Origin: Diplonema papillatum
Taxonomy: Eukaryota; Euglenozoa; Diplonemea; Diplonemida; Diplonemidae
DNA: 64,000 nt
Reading direction: 5' to 3'
NCBI GenBank assembly: GCA_030068145.1
Contig: JAPJBO010000352.1
Location: 124,001 to 188,000, forward strand
Shown: positions 32,201 to 41,300 of the stretch, in pieces
How the letters are laid out: each line of letters begins with the position of its first letter
Position numbering within the stretch: the stretch's first letter is position 1
Translations under genes and position numbers: made by a program
Notes under the pieces: generated by a model
The model's database searches: none
Told to the model about the DNA's origin: nothing
The model's input: only the letters and a program-made list of their open reading frames with translations

Positions 32201-33240
32201 TTATTACACCTACAGACGACAACAATCCATTGCAACAACTGCGGCTACATCAAAACAGAAGATCAACCCTACAGCATGACAATCCTCGCAATACAGGCCA
32301 GCACCGCTCAAGGATGTCTGGACAGTTTCTGCAAGAAAAGCACCCCCAAAGATTACAGATGTGACAAGTGCAAAAAGACAAAGACAGCAGAAACGCAAAC
32401 CAGTATCCGAGCAGCACAAGACACATTACTACTGTGTCTTAGACGGAACGAGTTCGCAAACGAAAATCGAACCCCGGTGGCAGCTGATCCCACCCTCAAC
32501 ATTCCGGACCACGAACACAAATACGAACTCCAAGCCGTTATAACACACACAGGAAGAGAGAACGCCGGCCACTACACCATCCACAAACGTAACCGCACCC
32601 CTTTCACAGACCAAAACTGGACACATTACAACAACGAAACCACCTCACACTCCCGGGAACCTACGTACACAGACAACGCCACGTACATGTTCCTGTACAC
32701 GAAAGAAGACACCACCGACACAGACCCTACACAAACACTCGAACTGCTCGAAGAATTGCGAGGGGACACCCCTACCTCAGACGACGAGACCTCATCCGAA
32801 GAAACAACACAGCATGAAGGAACGCTGATTTGGGCATGCCCAGCCTGCAAAGCAACTACCACGGACGCAGGCAACAAGTTCAAAGGCGCCAAAGGCCTCC
32901 GTACACACATGCTTCACTGCAAAGAGATGACTCTAGCAACAAGCCCAGTACGAAAGGCGGCACAGAAAGCCCTCGGAAAACGCAAATGCCCATACTGCAA
33001 CAACGACGGACGGACCGCAGGGAAAGCGCGCTTCAAAAGTCTACGCCACCATATCTCAAAATGCAAGAGAAACCCAGCGGTATCGCACACGCTCAAGGCT
33101 ACGAAAAAGAATAAGCAAAGTAAGCGAGGAACTTAATTTCATCATCCACGGCTGCCTCGTGCAGCTAGAGAACCCCGACTGTGGAGGACAACAAACAGTC
33201 AAATGAGGTTTTTTTAAAATAAATTTTTTTATCACATCTT
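29226..33240 (+). mobile_element. Penelope-like retroelement in a CLU intron
   Basis: Sense-oriented within the intron between exons 4 and 5 (28490-33947). One long frame (29822-33136) is followed by a T/A-rich tail with an aataaa at 33218. Upstream, the 21-bp sequence gacggggcgaactcccgtgc(a) occurs twice, near 29226 and 29579, and could mark tandem 5' ends as in other Penelope-like elements. Limits are approximate; no target-site duplication was recognised. Confidence 0.65.
29822..33136 (+). CDS. Penelope-like reverse transcriptase fused to USP deubiquitinase and zinc fingers
   Basis: 1,104 open codons; no in-frame ATG before about 30206, so the true start is upstream by splicing or non-ATG. 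RT region (about 150-480): LVILPVDK (PLE 'PADKG'), LPHLYGSIKLHK ('YGLPKIHK'), motif A THDFEDMYTRLP ('SLYTNIP'), motif B QTDGIPMGGNASSDIANLF (411 on) and motif C YRFIDDF with catalytic D461/D462. USP domain (about 685-975): Cys box RNSCFLQASLNLI (C694), two CxxC pairs of the zinc ribbon (HCNNCG, RCDKCK), His box GRENAGHYTIHKRN (H917) and WTHYNNE (N938 as third residue). C-terminus: two C2HC fingers (CPACK...HMLHC; CPYCN...HISKC). No GIY-YIG nuclease. The frame is intact across all domains. Confidence 0.85.
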   Translation: MPFPIPQNQHKISFRLNPPLYLRLQNVTQISKELPDIPLPKPEHCACHRYNSGKTINGHAIGFLSAITKENGLSEIVSRGRKYRCYQSHHALTETLHEAIEEYVQTYYPAGSDTTSFETELKAEISRRMAALPPSDDEKLNTKATAELAVIKQHLVILPVDKTTHDFGYCCKAQYTHALRQQLDANETYEKQTITKTEVESNHKRIMAELDLPFHKGLPHLYGSIKLHKAEPSFRWIAGVAAEKNKKHRNTKREAPKATLTNAHLELSGLLKSVMKALKRKDELNFRRTGIKRVWFTEGPDDITLHIKQNLTRLRYKIPTTHDFEDMYTRLPQDKIVEEVCEAIEEAFEFEEQNGNPNLTRGAKQKGKKTFTFSRQTNDTKRAYSREAVKELLAIIIGNSYIAQGDQVLRQTDGIPMGGNASSDIANLFCYRIEKAYVDSLVDEGKIEEAKAHAHTYRFIDDFLNFGTTPPPQHLYNMRYKNTTTAHDDVVFLGVRIRVERPDPPHAPHIRLTIQPKNYGTRYTHHLTTAPKAQASGIFKGALIRAIRQTNHLQDLRVEIQRSVYAMIDRGHNPRVLYAPWNAWLTEEFGNLPRLHSQLKPFLGFCVARHKKRQPRINEPEFAGKHRPTNFFPAHLPSESPSSVDSPSQPTPELTVTERVASLVATITIAAAVAAKTKRKHPQQLHKYTTRNSCFLQASLNLIAATHLSNQIRKYNDCPQHQTGPCTQDVNEWISGRKTQNVVQRLFEHMGTHLGDGEQHDLEEALLQLLAAIANENEEHRTCQPNCSDAFNELLHLQTTTIHCNNCGYIKTEDQPYSMTILAIQASTAQGCLDSFCKKSTPKDYRCDKCKKTKTAETQTSIRAAQDTLLLCLRRNEFANENRTPVAADPTLNIPDHEHKYELQAVITHTGRENAGHYTIHKRNRTPFTDQNWTHYNNETTSHSREPTYTDNATYMFLYTKEDTTDTDPTQTLELLEELRGDTPTSDDETSSEETTQHEGTLIWACPACKATTTDAGNKFKGAKGLRTHMLHCKEMTLATSPVRKAAQKALGKRKCPYCNNDGRTAGKARFKSLRHHISKCKRNPAVSHTLKATKKNKQSKRGT

Positions 33241-33947
33241 ACGACTGTAAGAATAACATCGAACAATAACCAACGCTACTTCCACTTCTTCGAGCCAACG
33301 AGCCTTCATGCGAACAGCGCAAGCGTAACCTCTGTCACTCAAACCCTCCAACCACCCCCCCCCGGTACCCCGAGGACAACCCTCAAAACCCCAACTTCCC
33401 CTCTCCCCCTCTCCCCCCCTTCTTTTTCTCCCCCATTTCTTTTTCCTTTTTTCATCCCCTAATCCGTGCCTCGTAACACACAGCCGCCGATCAACACGAA
33501 ACCACCCAGAAGAAAAGCCAGGCACCGGGATCTTCCTGACGAGCACGCAACCCGGTGAACTTAATCAAGAGTCGAAGATTAGCGTCGAAACTTCCTGGCT
33601 TTTCACGCCGCAGCAGAACGACCACACCCTACCCAAACCCAAGCACCCTCTAAACGCGTTAGGGGACTTCACAAGGTTTCACAACGGAGTGACACAACAC
33701 CCGAAACGAGTCGCACTCTTTTACATTTCTCAACCCCCCGCCATACCCAAGCCTCTACGGTCAACCGGAGACTTTAAAATACCGACCTTCTAATCCACAA
33801 ATAACGCTAGTAATAACAACGACGGGGACCCAGAAGCCGGAAACTGAAAGCCGATTGGTGAAAGTGACAAGTGGACTATAGTTTGCTTCAAACATACCCA
33901 CTGTACGCCATACACCTCAACACACATGCATACATACACCCACACAG
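33241..33947. other. CLU intron, nothing recognised
   Basis: Pyrimidine-rich tract at 33340-33450, otherwise unremarkable intron DNA. Confidence 0.6.
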
Positions 33948-34043
33948 GTCAACGACCACGTGAAGCTCATCATGCAAGAGCACCTTGCCCCCTGCTACGA
34001 GAAGATTGGTTTGATCAGCCAGTATCGCAAGTGCCAACTTGAG
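33948..34043 (+). CDS. CLU-domain/TPR protein, exon 5
   Basis: A 96-base exon (32 codons, phase 0-0) between cccacacag and a GTATGC donor: VNDHVKLIMQEHLAPCYEKI then GLISQYRKCQLE. It continues the TPR helix begun in exon 4 (YGP-VNDHV). Phase, codon use and helix register all fit. Confidence 0.8.
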
Positions 34044-35320
34044 GTATGCCAAATTGCTTCAATGGCAAAGTTGTTGGTCGATGCATCCACACTGGTCGTT
34101 GAAAAAGCCGTAGCCGGTTGCCACAACGAGTTTGCCTGCTTAGCTTGCCATGTTCTGTTTTGAAAGATTACTTGCGTACACCACAGAGACTCGAAAAGTG
34201 TTACGAATTTTTACTCTGAACCCAGAACCTGGACCTCCAAGCGAACTTCACTCCAAAAACCTTAACTCAAAAACAAATGCACACACAGCTGATGCTCTCA
34301 GAAGGTAGTGACGAATGCTCCGACAACGTTGCTTTGAAGTACTACGAGGTTTGAAATGGCTTTTTTGTTTCGTGTCCTCGCGAGCAAGTGTGACGCCAGC
34401 AGCTTTGGGACCTGGACGCTTTTTGGCACCACTTCATGTGGTCAGCAGCAAGATCAGCAGCTTTCTGGCTTCACCTTTACTCCAACCATACGGCGCGCGG
34501 CAAGCGGGGCGGGAGCGGTGGACAGTGACAGACGCAAGCATATTTCGGAGTGAGGATTTTATTAGTACTTGCAATCTAGCGGGTTGGCCTGCATTGGGAC
34601 TGTGAAGGCTAAAAAAGATGTAGACGGCGTGTCAGAATCCTGAACGCGAACGAGAAGGGGTGAAGAACAAGTAGAGAGTCGATTAACCGTCACGCGCGAA
34701 GCACGTTTCACGACTGGGACGTGGTGCCATGATCCATCCCCTCTTGATAGACCGTGATAGACCGAAGAATGCAGCACCGGGCAATTCGATGCAGCTCTAG
34801 GGACCAGGGATGGACCTGATAGACCGTGGTGGACCGTGATTCACTCTGATAAACAGCAGCAGGCACTTCGATGCAGTTTCAAGAGATAGGGACGGACCGG
34901 CTCAATGAAAGTAAAACGGTAAAAACCGTCTTTGATTCTGCCTTATGATGATTCCACCATTCACTCCATTCTAAATGCTTCTCTCGAAGTTGGTCTTCTG
35001 AATGGAATGGAGTGCATTTGTGGTGGAATCATCATCAGTCAAAATCAAAGACGGTTTTACCGCTTTACTTTCATGGCACCAACATCGAGAGAACCATTTG
35101 ATTCATCGTTCTCCAAATCCACATCCCCGGGTTTCCTGATCCAACCCCACTCTTTCCAATGGAGCGAATCAGAAGATACCCGTAGGAACCGGCCACGGCT
35201 CAAGCCCAGGACCCAACAAATTCCAAGCGTTTGGCAGCAGTCTCATCAACAGTCAACTGGAGACTCCGTGATCTGGCCTTCTAAGATCATGTGCACGCAC
35301 AAGATCACGCCCTCATAGAG
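34044..35320. other. CLU intron with R4 and fold-back MITE
   Basis: Holds a copy of the 1682-1812 repeat (34433-34563), an R5 piece (34568-34660), R4 (34728-34903) and the fold-back MITE described separately. No other exon seen. Confidence 0.7.
34904..35076. mobile_element. Fold-back MITE, ~75-bp arms
   Basis: The left arm (atgaaagtaaaacggtaaaa, gatgattccacca) pairs over about 75 bases with the right arm (ggtggaatcatcatc, ggttttaccgctttactttc) around a short centre. It abuts the R4 copy directly at 34903. Snapback-type MITE, non-coding. Confidence 0.85.
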
Positions 35321-35496
35321 ATGACAATTGAACACACGGACACACGACAGATCGCGCAAGCGTACAAGGAGGAAAACCGACGGGAGCAGGCCATCAAATA
35401 CTTCCAACTCGCTCTCATTGCCCACCGCAAGTGCTACGGAGACGAGCACAAGTACACGAAGACGTGCCTCGACTGGCTTGAGTCGCTCGGTGGCAG
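35321..35496 (+). CDS. CLU-domain/TPR protein, exon 6
   Basis: Encodes IAQAYKEENRREQAIKYFQL then ALIAHRKCYGDEHKYTKTCL, a clear TPR. Donor ggcag|gtatcc leaves phase 2. The 5' border at 35321 (after catagag) is the only acceptor in the phase exon 5 needs, but its context is weak. If an unseen exon intervenes, the exon may start at 35304. Confidence 0.75.
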
Positions 35497-35519
35497 GTAT
35501 CCATTTATAACTTTCGGTT

Positions 35520-35830
35520 GGGACAAGCCCGCGGCAAGGGTACCAGGGAAAGCCTGCTACACGGGAGCCAAGCTTCACGTGTTCGGCGGTACTGCAGAGC
35601 CACGGGCCTACGGGTCAAGTGGCTACCGATTTCCCAAACTAAAGCATCAAGGCTTGGCGCAGCTTGGGGCTTGGCGCTCGCGCTGAACACAAGCTCGTCG
35701 AGACGGTCAGCCGCAGGGCAGAGCGGACGGGGTTGTGACACTGTGCTGCCTCCGACTCAAGCTTTGCAAGCTGTGGTTGAGCGTCACGTTCCTGGACCAG
35801 GAGCGGCCTTTTTCTTTTTCTTCTTCTTCG
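35520..35830. repeat. R8 dispersed repeat (inverted relative to 16510-16830)
   Basis: Shares ctgctacacgggagccaagc and ttcggcggtactgcagagcc with the reverse complement of 16510-16830; ends in a pyrimidine tract. Confidence 0.75.
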
Positions 35831-36390
35831 GTTGACAAGAATCAGTCAGCAAATCTGTTCTCATGCAAACACGAGTCCGGCTGTGAACACTGACAAGGAA
35901 CGTGCCCCCGTCGTGTTCTCTTGCGCGCTTTTTAACCCCGCCCGTCACATGGTGCAACGGTTGCTTCACCTCTCGTGCCACGGCCAACAGGTTCGAAACG
36001 GGAATTTGAAAGCCGAGTGCCTCAGACCAAGATCGTCCAATCAACTAGCGTCCAGAAGCACGTGGTGCACCCCTTTTTGCGGAACGCTCAAGCTACAGTA
36101 CATTTCCTCGCTTTTTTGAGACGCTTTGAACTGGCGGCCTCCTCGAGTGTTTCCCACAAAGCAGGTGCTTGCGTATACTTCTGTTGTTGTTCGAACGTGC
36201 AGCTTTGTTCGAATACTGGAGAACACGATAACACGGTGCGTTGTCAACCGAAACACATATCCAGTTTCACTGGAGTGCCCGTTCCCGGCGAGCTACGAGG
36301 GAACGAACCTGTAAGAGTATCAACGCTACTCTTTCAACAACGTACATATAAAGGTGTCACGGGATAAGCCGGCAGCCGCTGCTTAACATT
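35831..36390. other. CLU intron flank of the LINE
   Basis: Contains an inverted R2 end (36125-36175) and blocks shared with 2288-2470 immediately before the LINE flank repeat. No exon seen. Confidence 0.6.
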
Positions 36391-36440
36391 GCATGCTAAT
36401 CCATGTGGTTCATGTACTTAAAAGAACTCAATGCTTAACG
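36391..36440 (+). repeat. 50-bp direct repeat at the LINE 5' end
   Basis: Identical to 44967-45016 except for two C/T differences (gcatgctaatccatgtggtt, then catgtacttaaaagaactca and atgcttaacg). Together they bracket the LINE, as a long target-site duplication would. Related single copies at 2473 and 14674 show the sequence is itself repeated. Confidence 0.85.
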
Positions 36441-36471
36441 ATTTAAAAGCTACAGTTTCTGTACTTTATTG
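36437..36471 (+). other. Spliced-leader exon sequence
   Basis: 35 bases beginning aacgatttaaaagctacagt and ending ttctgtactttattg match the diplonemid spliced leader as I remember it. They share ACAGTTTCTGTACT-TATTG with trypanosomatid leaders. The next bases are GTATAAAACGG, so a leader-RNA donor is also possible. A short hairpin (accgga cccc tccggt) follows. In Euglenozoa the leader is trans-spliced to the 5' end of mRNAs. Here it is the first sequence of the LINE. Confidence 0.8.
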
Positions 36472-36591
36472 GTATAAAACGGTACCGGACCCCTCCGGTG
36501 AAAGAAGCACACCAAGAGAGCGCGGAGAGAAAATCAGTAAGAAGAAGAAAGTCAGAAAACAGACCCAGAACGGAACGTCCCAGGGGAAAAA

Positions 36592-38322
36592 ATGGAGGAG
36601 ATCGAACAATACCTCCAGAAGGCACAGCGACTCGCTGAGGAGGCGGAAGACGAAGCGCAGATCAGCGCGGTGTTCGGGATCATCAAGGTCCTGCTCATCT
36701 TGACCGAGAAGGCCGGGCAGAAGCGAGCCCGAGAACGAGGGATGGCGACGCCCCAGACGAAATCGAAGCCGAAGACAACGACGAACCCGAAGGCCGGGCA
36801 GAAGCAGCCCGAGAAGGCCGGGCAGAAGCAGCCCGAGAAGGCCGAGCAGGAGCAGCCCGCGAAGCAGACGACGGCGGCGCCCATGAAACATACGACGGCG
36901 GCGCCCGCGGAACAACTGAAGCAAGCAGACCGCCAGGCGGACACCGCGACGAAAGAAGGAACCGCCCGGAAAGAGCCGCGAGCGAGCGGATGGAAAGAAG
37001 TGGTCGGAAGGAAGAAGCCGGCTGCCCCGAAGAACGCAGGGCTACGGACCGACGACTGGGGGATGAAGGCCATCGACGTGAAGAGCGTGCTGGAAGGGAA
37101 TACGCGGCGCGGAATCGTTGAGACGACGACGGAGGAAGGGAGAAAGGTCGTCGCCCACGCGAAGGAGCTGACCGACCTGGAAGCAGACGGCGTCGCCCTC
37201 GTGGTCATCACCCCGAAGCCGGCAGACGAGGAGCGCTCGACGTACGAGATCGTTTTCTCGACGGACGGGACGCCGTCCTACAGATACGTCACCCTGTGTG
37301 GAGACGCGCGGGCCGCCCAGGGGAGGATCGGGCTCAAGAAGACGGCCAACGAGACGCAGGTGCTGGTGTTCACTGCCCTGCACCGGGAGCTACCGAAGGA
37401 AACCGTGACGCTGCTCACCGACAAGAAGAAGGGGGCCGGTGTGATCGACCGCATGTGTGCAACGGCGGCAAGGGACAACGGCGCCGAGATCGAGAAGCGC
37501 CACCGATGGCGACACGCGGACCTGCCGGAGAGGAGCACCTGCATGGTGCGAGTGACGCTGGCGCAGGCCAACAAGCTCCTCGCCTGCAGCGGGAACGGAG
37601 GCCACTTCTGGTCAGCCCCCAGCTTCGCACGGGGTGGAGAAACGGACAGCGTCCTTTGGCTCGACAAGGCCGCCACCCTCGACGACGCACTCGCCCTGGC
37701 GGCCCTGCCTGGCACCAACGGGCTGGCTGCGGCGGTGACACGCCTGGGGGTCCGCTACACCGGCGACGAAGCACTGGAGGAGCTGCAGGAGGCGGCCGGC
37801 GACCTCGTCGCCCCGCCACGATACGGCGGAGGGCTGGCGTACTTCGTCACCGGCGGGCGGAATGAGCACGCCGCGGACATCACAGCGGCGCTCAGAGATG
37901 TCGGCTGGAACGGGGCGCAGAGGAAGTCCTTCACGAAGGAAGGGAGGACGAGGCTGATCGTTGTGTCGCAGCAGCCGCCGCCAGCCACAGTAGTGTCGAG
38001 GATGGGCCGCGACCCTATCTTCGTACGCCCGATCGCAAGGGGGGACGAACCGCGCGGCGGGGCGAAGGCGAACGTGTGGGAGGGGCGAATCCCCAGGGCC
38101 TCGCTGCCTAAGCAGGCAGTCAAAAGCGACGCGCCGATGGACCCGAAGGAAGGCCACATACACGTGTGGCAGGAGCCGGAGCGGAACAAGGGCACGCAGG
38201 AATGCGAAGAGTGCGAAGCACCCCGGCAGAACGGGACGATGATGCGCACATGCTTCTGCGCTGCCCGCATCTGTGGTACGTGCTACACGGCCGCAAGCAA
38301 GAAAGTGCAGGAAGTCCGGTGA
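36592..38322 (+). CDS. LINE ORF1 protein
   Basis: 576 codons from ATG at 36592. N-terminal acidic/basic coiled-coil-like helix (EEIEQYLQKAQRLAEEAEDE), then tandem KAGQKQPE-type repeats and a basic Lys/Ala-rich stretch, a long globular middle (about 150-480) with no family I recognise, and a C-terminal Cys-rich knuckle (CEECE...CFCAARICGTC). LINE ORF1 products typically bind the element RNA, and the coiled coil plus Cys cluster fit that. The TGA stop is followed, in the same frame, by ORF2 with only CTC between stop and GTG. Confidence 0.75.
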   Translation: MEEIEQYLQKAQRLAEEAEDEAQISAVFGIIKVLLILTEKAGQKRARERGMATPQTKSKPKTTTNPKAGQKQPEKAGQKQPEKAEQEQPAKQTTAAPMKHTTAAPAEQLKQADRQADTATKEGTARKEPRASGWKEVVGRKKPAAPKNAGLRTDDWGMKAIDVKSVLEGNTRRGIVETTTEEGRKVVAHAKELTDLEADGVALVVITPKPADEERSTYEIVFSTDGTPSYRYVTLCGDARAAQGRIGLKKTANETQVLVFTALHRELPKETVTLLTDKKKGAGVIDRMCATAARDNGAEIEKRHRWRHADLPERSTCMVRVTLAQANKLLACSGNGGHFWSAPSFARGGETDSVLWLDKAATLDDALALAALPGTNGLAAAVTRLGVRYTGDEALEELQEAAGDLVAPPRYGGGLAYFVTGGRNEHAADITAALRDVGWNGAQRKSFTKEGRTRLIVVSQQPPPATVVSRMGRDPIFVRPIARGDEPRGGAKANVWEGRIPRASLPKQAVKSDAPMDPKEGHIHVWQEPERNKGTQECEECEAPRQNGTMMRTCFCAARICGTCYTAASKKVQEVR

Positions 38323-38325
38323 CTC

Positions 38326-41300
38326 GTGAACTCGACGCTGGTGTCACATGGGGCTGGTGAAGGCCAGCTCCATGTTGACTTCGAGGCGGTCTGCTGGACC
38401 AGCCACGACCTCTCCGGTGCCCCTGCAACCGCGCCACCTGACGCGTCACTTAACCACCACGACCCGAAGACCTCGGAACCAGCCGTCGCCTGCCTGGCGC
38501 CACTGCGATCTGCCCTGCCCTCGTTCGGGCTGCCGAGTCCTAGCACCCCTGCCAGGCAGTTCGATCACGCAGAGACGGAAAAAGAGAATTCCTGCTCCTC
38601 TTCTTTTCCCCTCCCTCTCTCTCACGGCGCGCCTGGCCTCAATCGCCCGGGAGCGATACCCCGAGGGACCGGTTTTGCGCACAAACAATCCCCCTACAAT
38701 AGCCAGTGTGCCCGGCCAACTTGCAACGAGGGCCCCCCCGCCAGGGTGGAGGGACCCATCCCGGGGCTAAGTTTCCAGGCGATCCCTCGGGATCTTCTGG
38801 ATAGACTGAGCCGAGCACCCGAGCTCAACCCGGAAGCCCAATGGGGAAGGCTGGGGGGTGGACGCAGCAGGGAAACCCAGCAGTGGGGGCACGCCTATCG
38901 ACTAGGTGAACCCCCGATCAGACTGGAACGGGATATCCCCGAGGGGCCCCTGAAAGAAGCGGCGGATCTCATACGTGACCGCCTTGGGTGGGAACCGGAC
39001 CAGTTGCTGGCCAACTGGTACCGGAGGGGAGTGGGGATCAACCCCCACAAAGACCAGAGAGAACTGGGTCCGAGGGTAGCGACCATATCGCTCTTGAGCG
39101 ACACGGTCATGGAATGGGAGAGGGGGAGCCGGAAAGTGAGAACCCCTCTGCCGGTCGGCACACTGTGCCACATGGAAGGCGAGGCCAGGAACCTGTGGAC
39201 ACACGGGATTCGTCCCGATGATGTCGCACGCGACCGGGTCTCGCTGACCTACAGGGCCGTGCGCGAGGCCGCCTCCCAAAGTTTGCAAGGCCGGGACACC
39301 CCGCAAGAAACTCCCATACCCCCCCCGCCCAGCCCTCAGGCATCCACTGCACCCCCCCAACATCAGTCCAGCCCCGCGCCACGGACACTTTTGCTTCATC
39401 ACCAAAGAACTCTACAATCAATCAAAGAATCAGCAAGACAGCGGCTGATAACCGCGGGGGACGTCGAACAAAACCCTGGTCCCGGCCGCGCGGAGATGAG
39501 GTTCGCGACGTTAAACGTAACCAACCTACTACAGTATCTCCCAGCGGCCGACGCGGTGGAAGCGGATCTTCTCTGCTGCCAGGAGGTGACACTCCTTCCG
39601 TGCAAACGGGTGCAGGCGGAGGAATACCTGCGGAAATGGTGCTGCCACTGGGGTCTGCCACCACCCGGAAGACTCTGTAGGAACTCCGGTAGTCGCTCGA
39701 CGATGAACGCCGCGAACGGAGGGCTCTCCACTCTAGTACTGAGACCGATACCGGCGTACGATACGATGACGGCGCTCTCGCACGCAGCAATACGGTCCCC
39801 GGACCGAGTGAGCCATACGGTAGTAGCAACAGGGGCCGGCAACACGTTCGTGCACGTGTTCAATGTCTACTGCCCTTCCGGAAACGGGAGGGCGGAGAGC
39901 GAGGAGCGTGAGGACATGCTGGAGAAGATCCTCTTCGCAGCGGCGGATAGCCTCGGTGACGTCCCCATAATGGTGATGGGTGACCTGAACACAGAAGAAG
40001 ACCGGTCCCCTGTACTGCGGAAGGCACTAAGGAATGGATGGTCCGACGCAGCGGAACTGCACCATGCGCGTACCGGTGACACACCACCACCACCGACCTT
40101 TACCAGCGCCCGGACATCGGGCACGAGGATCGACCGCATACTCCTCAACCGAATAACGACGGGAGCTTTCCGCCAATGCGTCACCACCGCGGTGAACGTG
40201 CCGGGACACCGGCTCGTGACAATGACCCTGGACATTGCGGCGCTGCGCCAAATCGTGTGGCGATTTAAAGTACCGCGGGAAATCTCTACGGAGGGGGGAC
40301 CCAAGTGGGGCCTCTCGGACACAGAAGCTTACAGGGAAGCCGTACAGAGACTGGCCAACTCCGATTTCGCAGAACGGCTGGCAGCACAGCGAGTGGAAGA
40401 GGCCTGGCTCGAGTGGTCACGAGTCAGTGAGCAGTACTTGCAGGATGCCTTCGGAATCCCTGCGGAAGAAAGGGGAAGAAGTACCGGCCGGGGGATAAAG
40501 ACGTCACCTAAAAGAGTCTGCATCACGGCAAGCACTGCGAGCGACGGGTCGGGGGCGGCGAACAGCAGACAGCTACGGCTCCGGAAGGCCATCCACAGGA
40601 TGGAACGCATCTGCAGCTACCTTGCGCAACGGCGCGGGCCGGAGGCAGTTCCGCATGAGGTATCCCGTTGCTGGCAGAACAGCAGGCGGCTGGCACAGGC
40701 GTGCATGAAAGATGGCCAAGGGACAGAAGGATTCCCGGATCATGAGGAGGCGAAGCAGCTTCTCACGGCATTGCGGGAAGAGACGAGCAGGCTCGGAAAG
40801 GAAGGATCGGCGGCCAGGTTTACGAAATACCGAGACAAGCTGAACGAGAGGGCCGATGCGAGCAGACGATGTCTGACAACCATCTGCGCCGGACGCGCTG
40901 AGCCGTCGGGGGTGTTGCGAAAGGGGGCGGGAGTGACTGCAAATGTTGACGAGATGGACGAGGTGCTGAACACTGCGTGGGACCCTATCCTGCGTAAGTA
41001 CAAGGACGGGCCAGAGCCGGAGTACGAGCCGTTTCGGGATCGGTTCCGGGATCACATCGGCCCACATATGATGGAAGCCGGAACAATCACGGGGGAGGAG
41101 CTGCGAATTCTGCTGAGGAAGAAGCCGAAGAAAAGCGCGTCAGGGGTGGATGGCTGGCGTATGGCTGAACTGCGGGAGTTGCCGCTCCCCCTGCTGAATG
41201 CACTTGCAGACGTCATGAACCTGGTCGAAGCAACTGGAGACTGGCCGGCAAGCATGACAACTGCGCTGGTGTCGATGGTGCCGAAGGATGAGAGTCAAGA

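Noticed and set aside
36002-36030. tRNA-like B box (ggttcgaaac)
   Set aside because: No A box at proper distance and no cloverleaf; no tRNA gene was recognised anywhere in the window.
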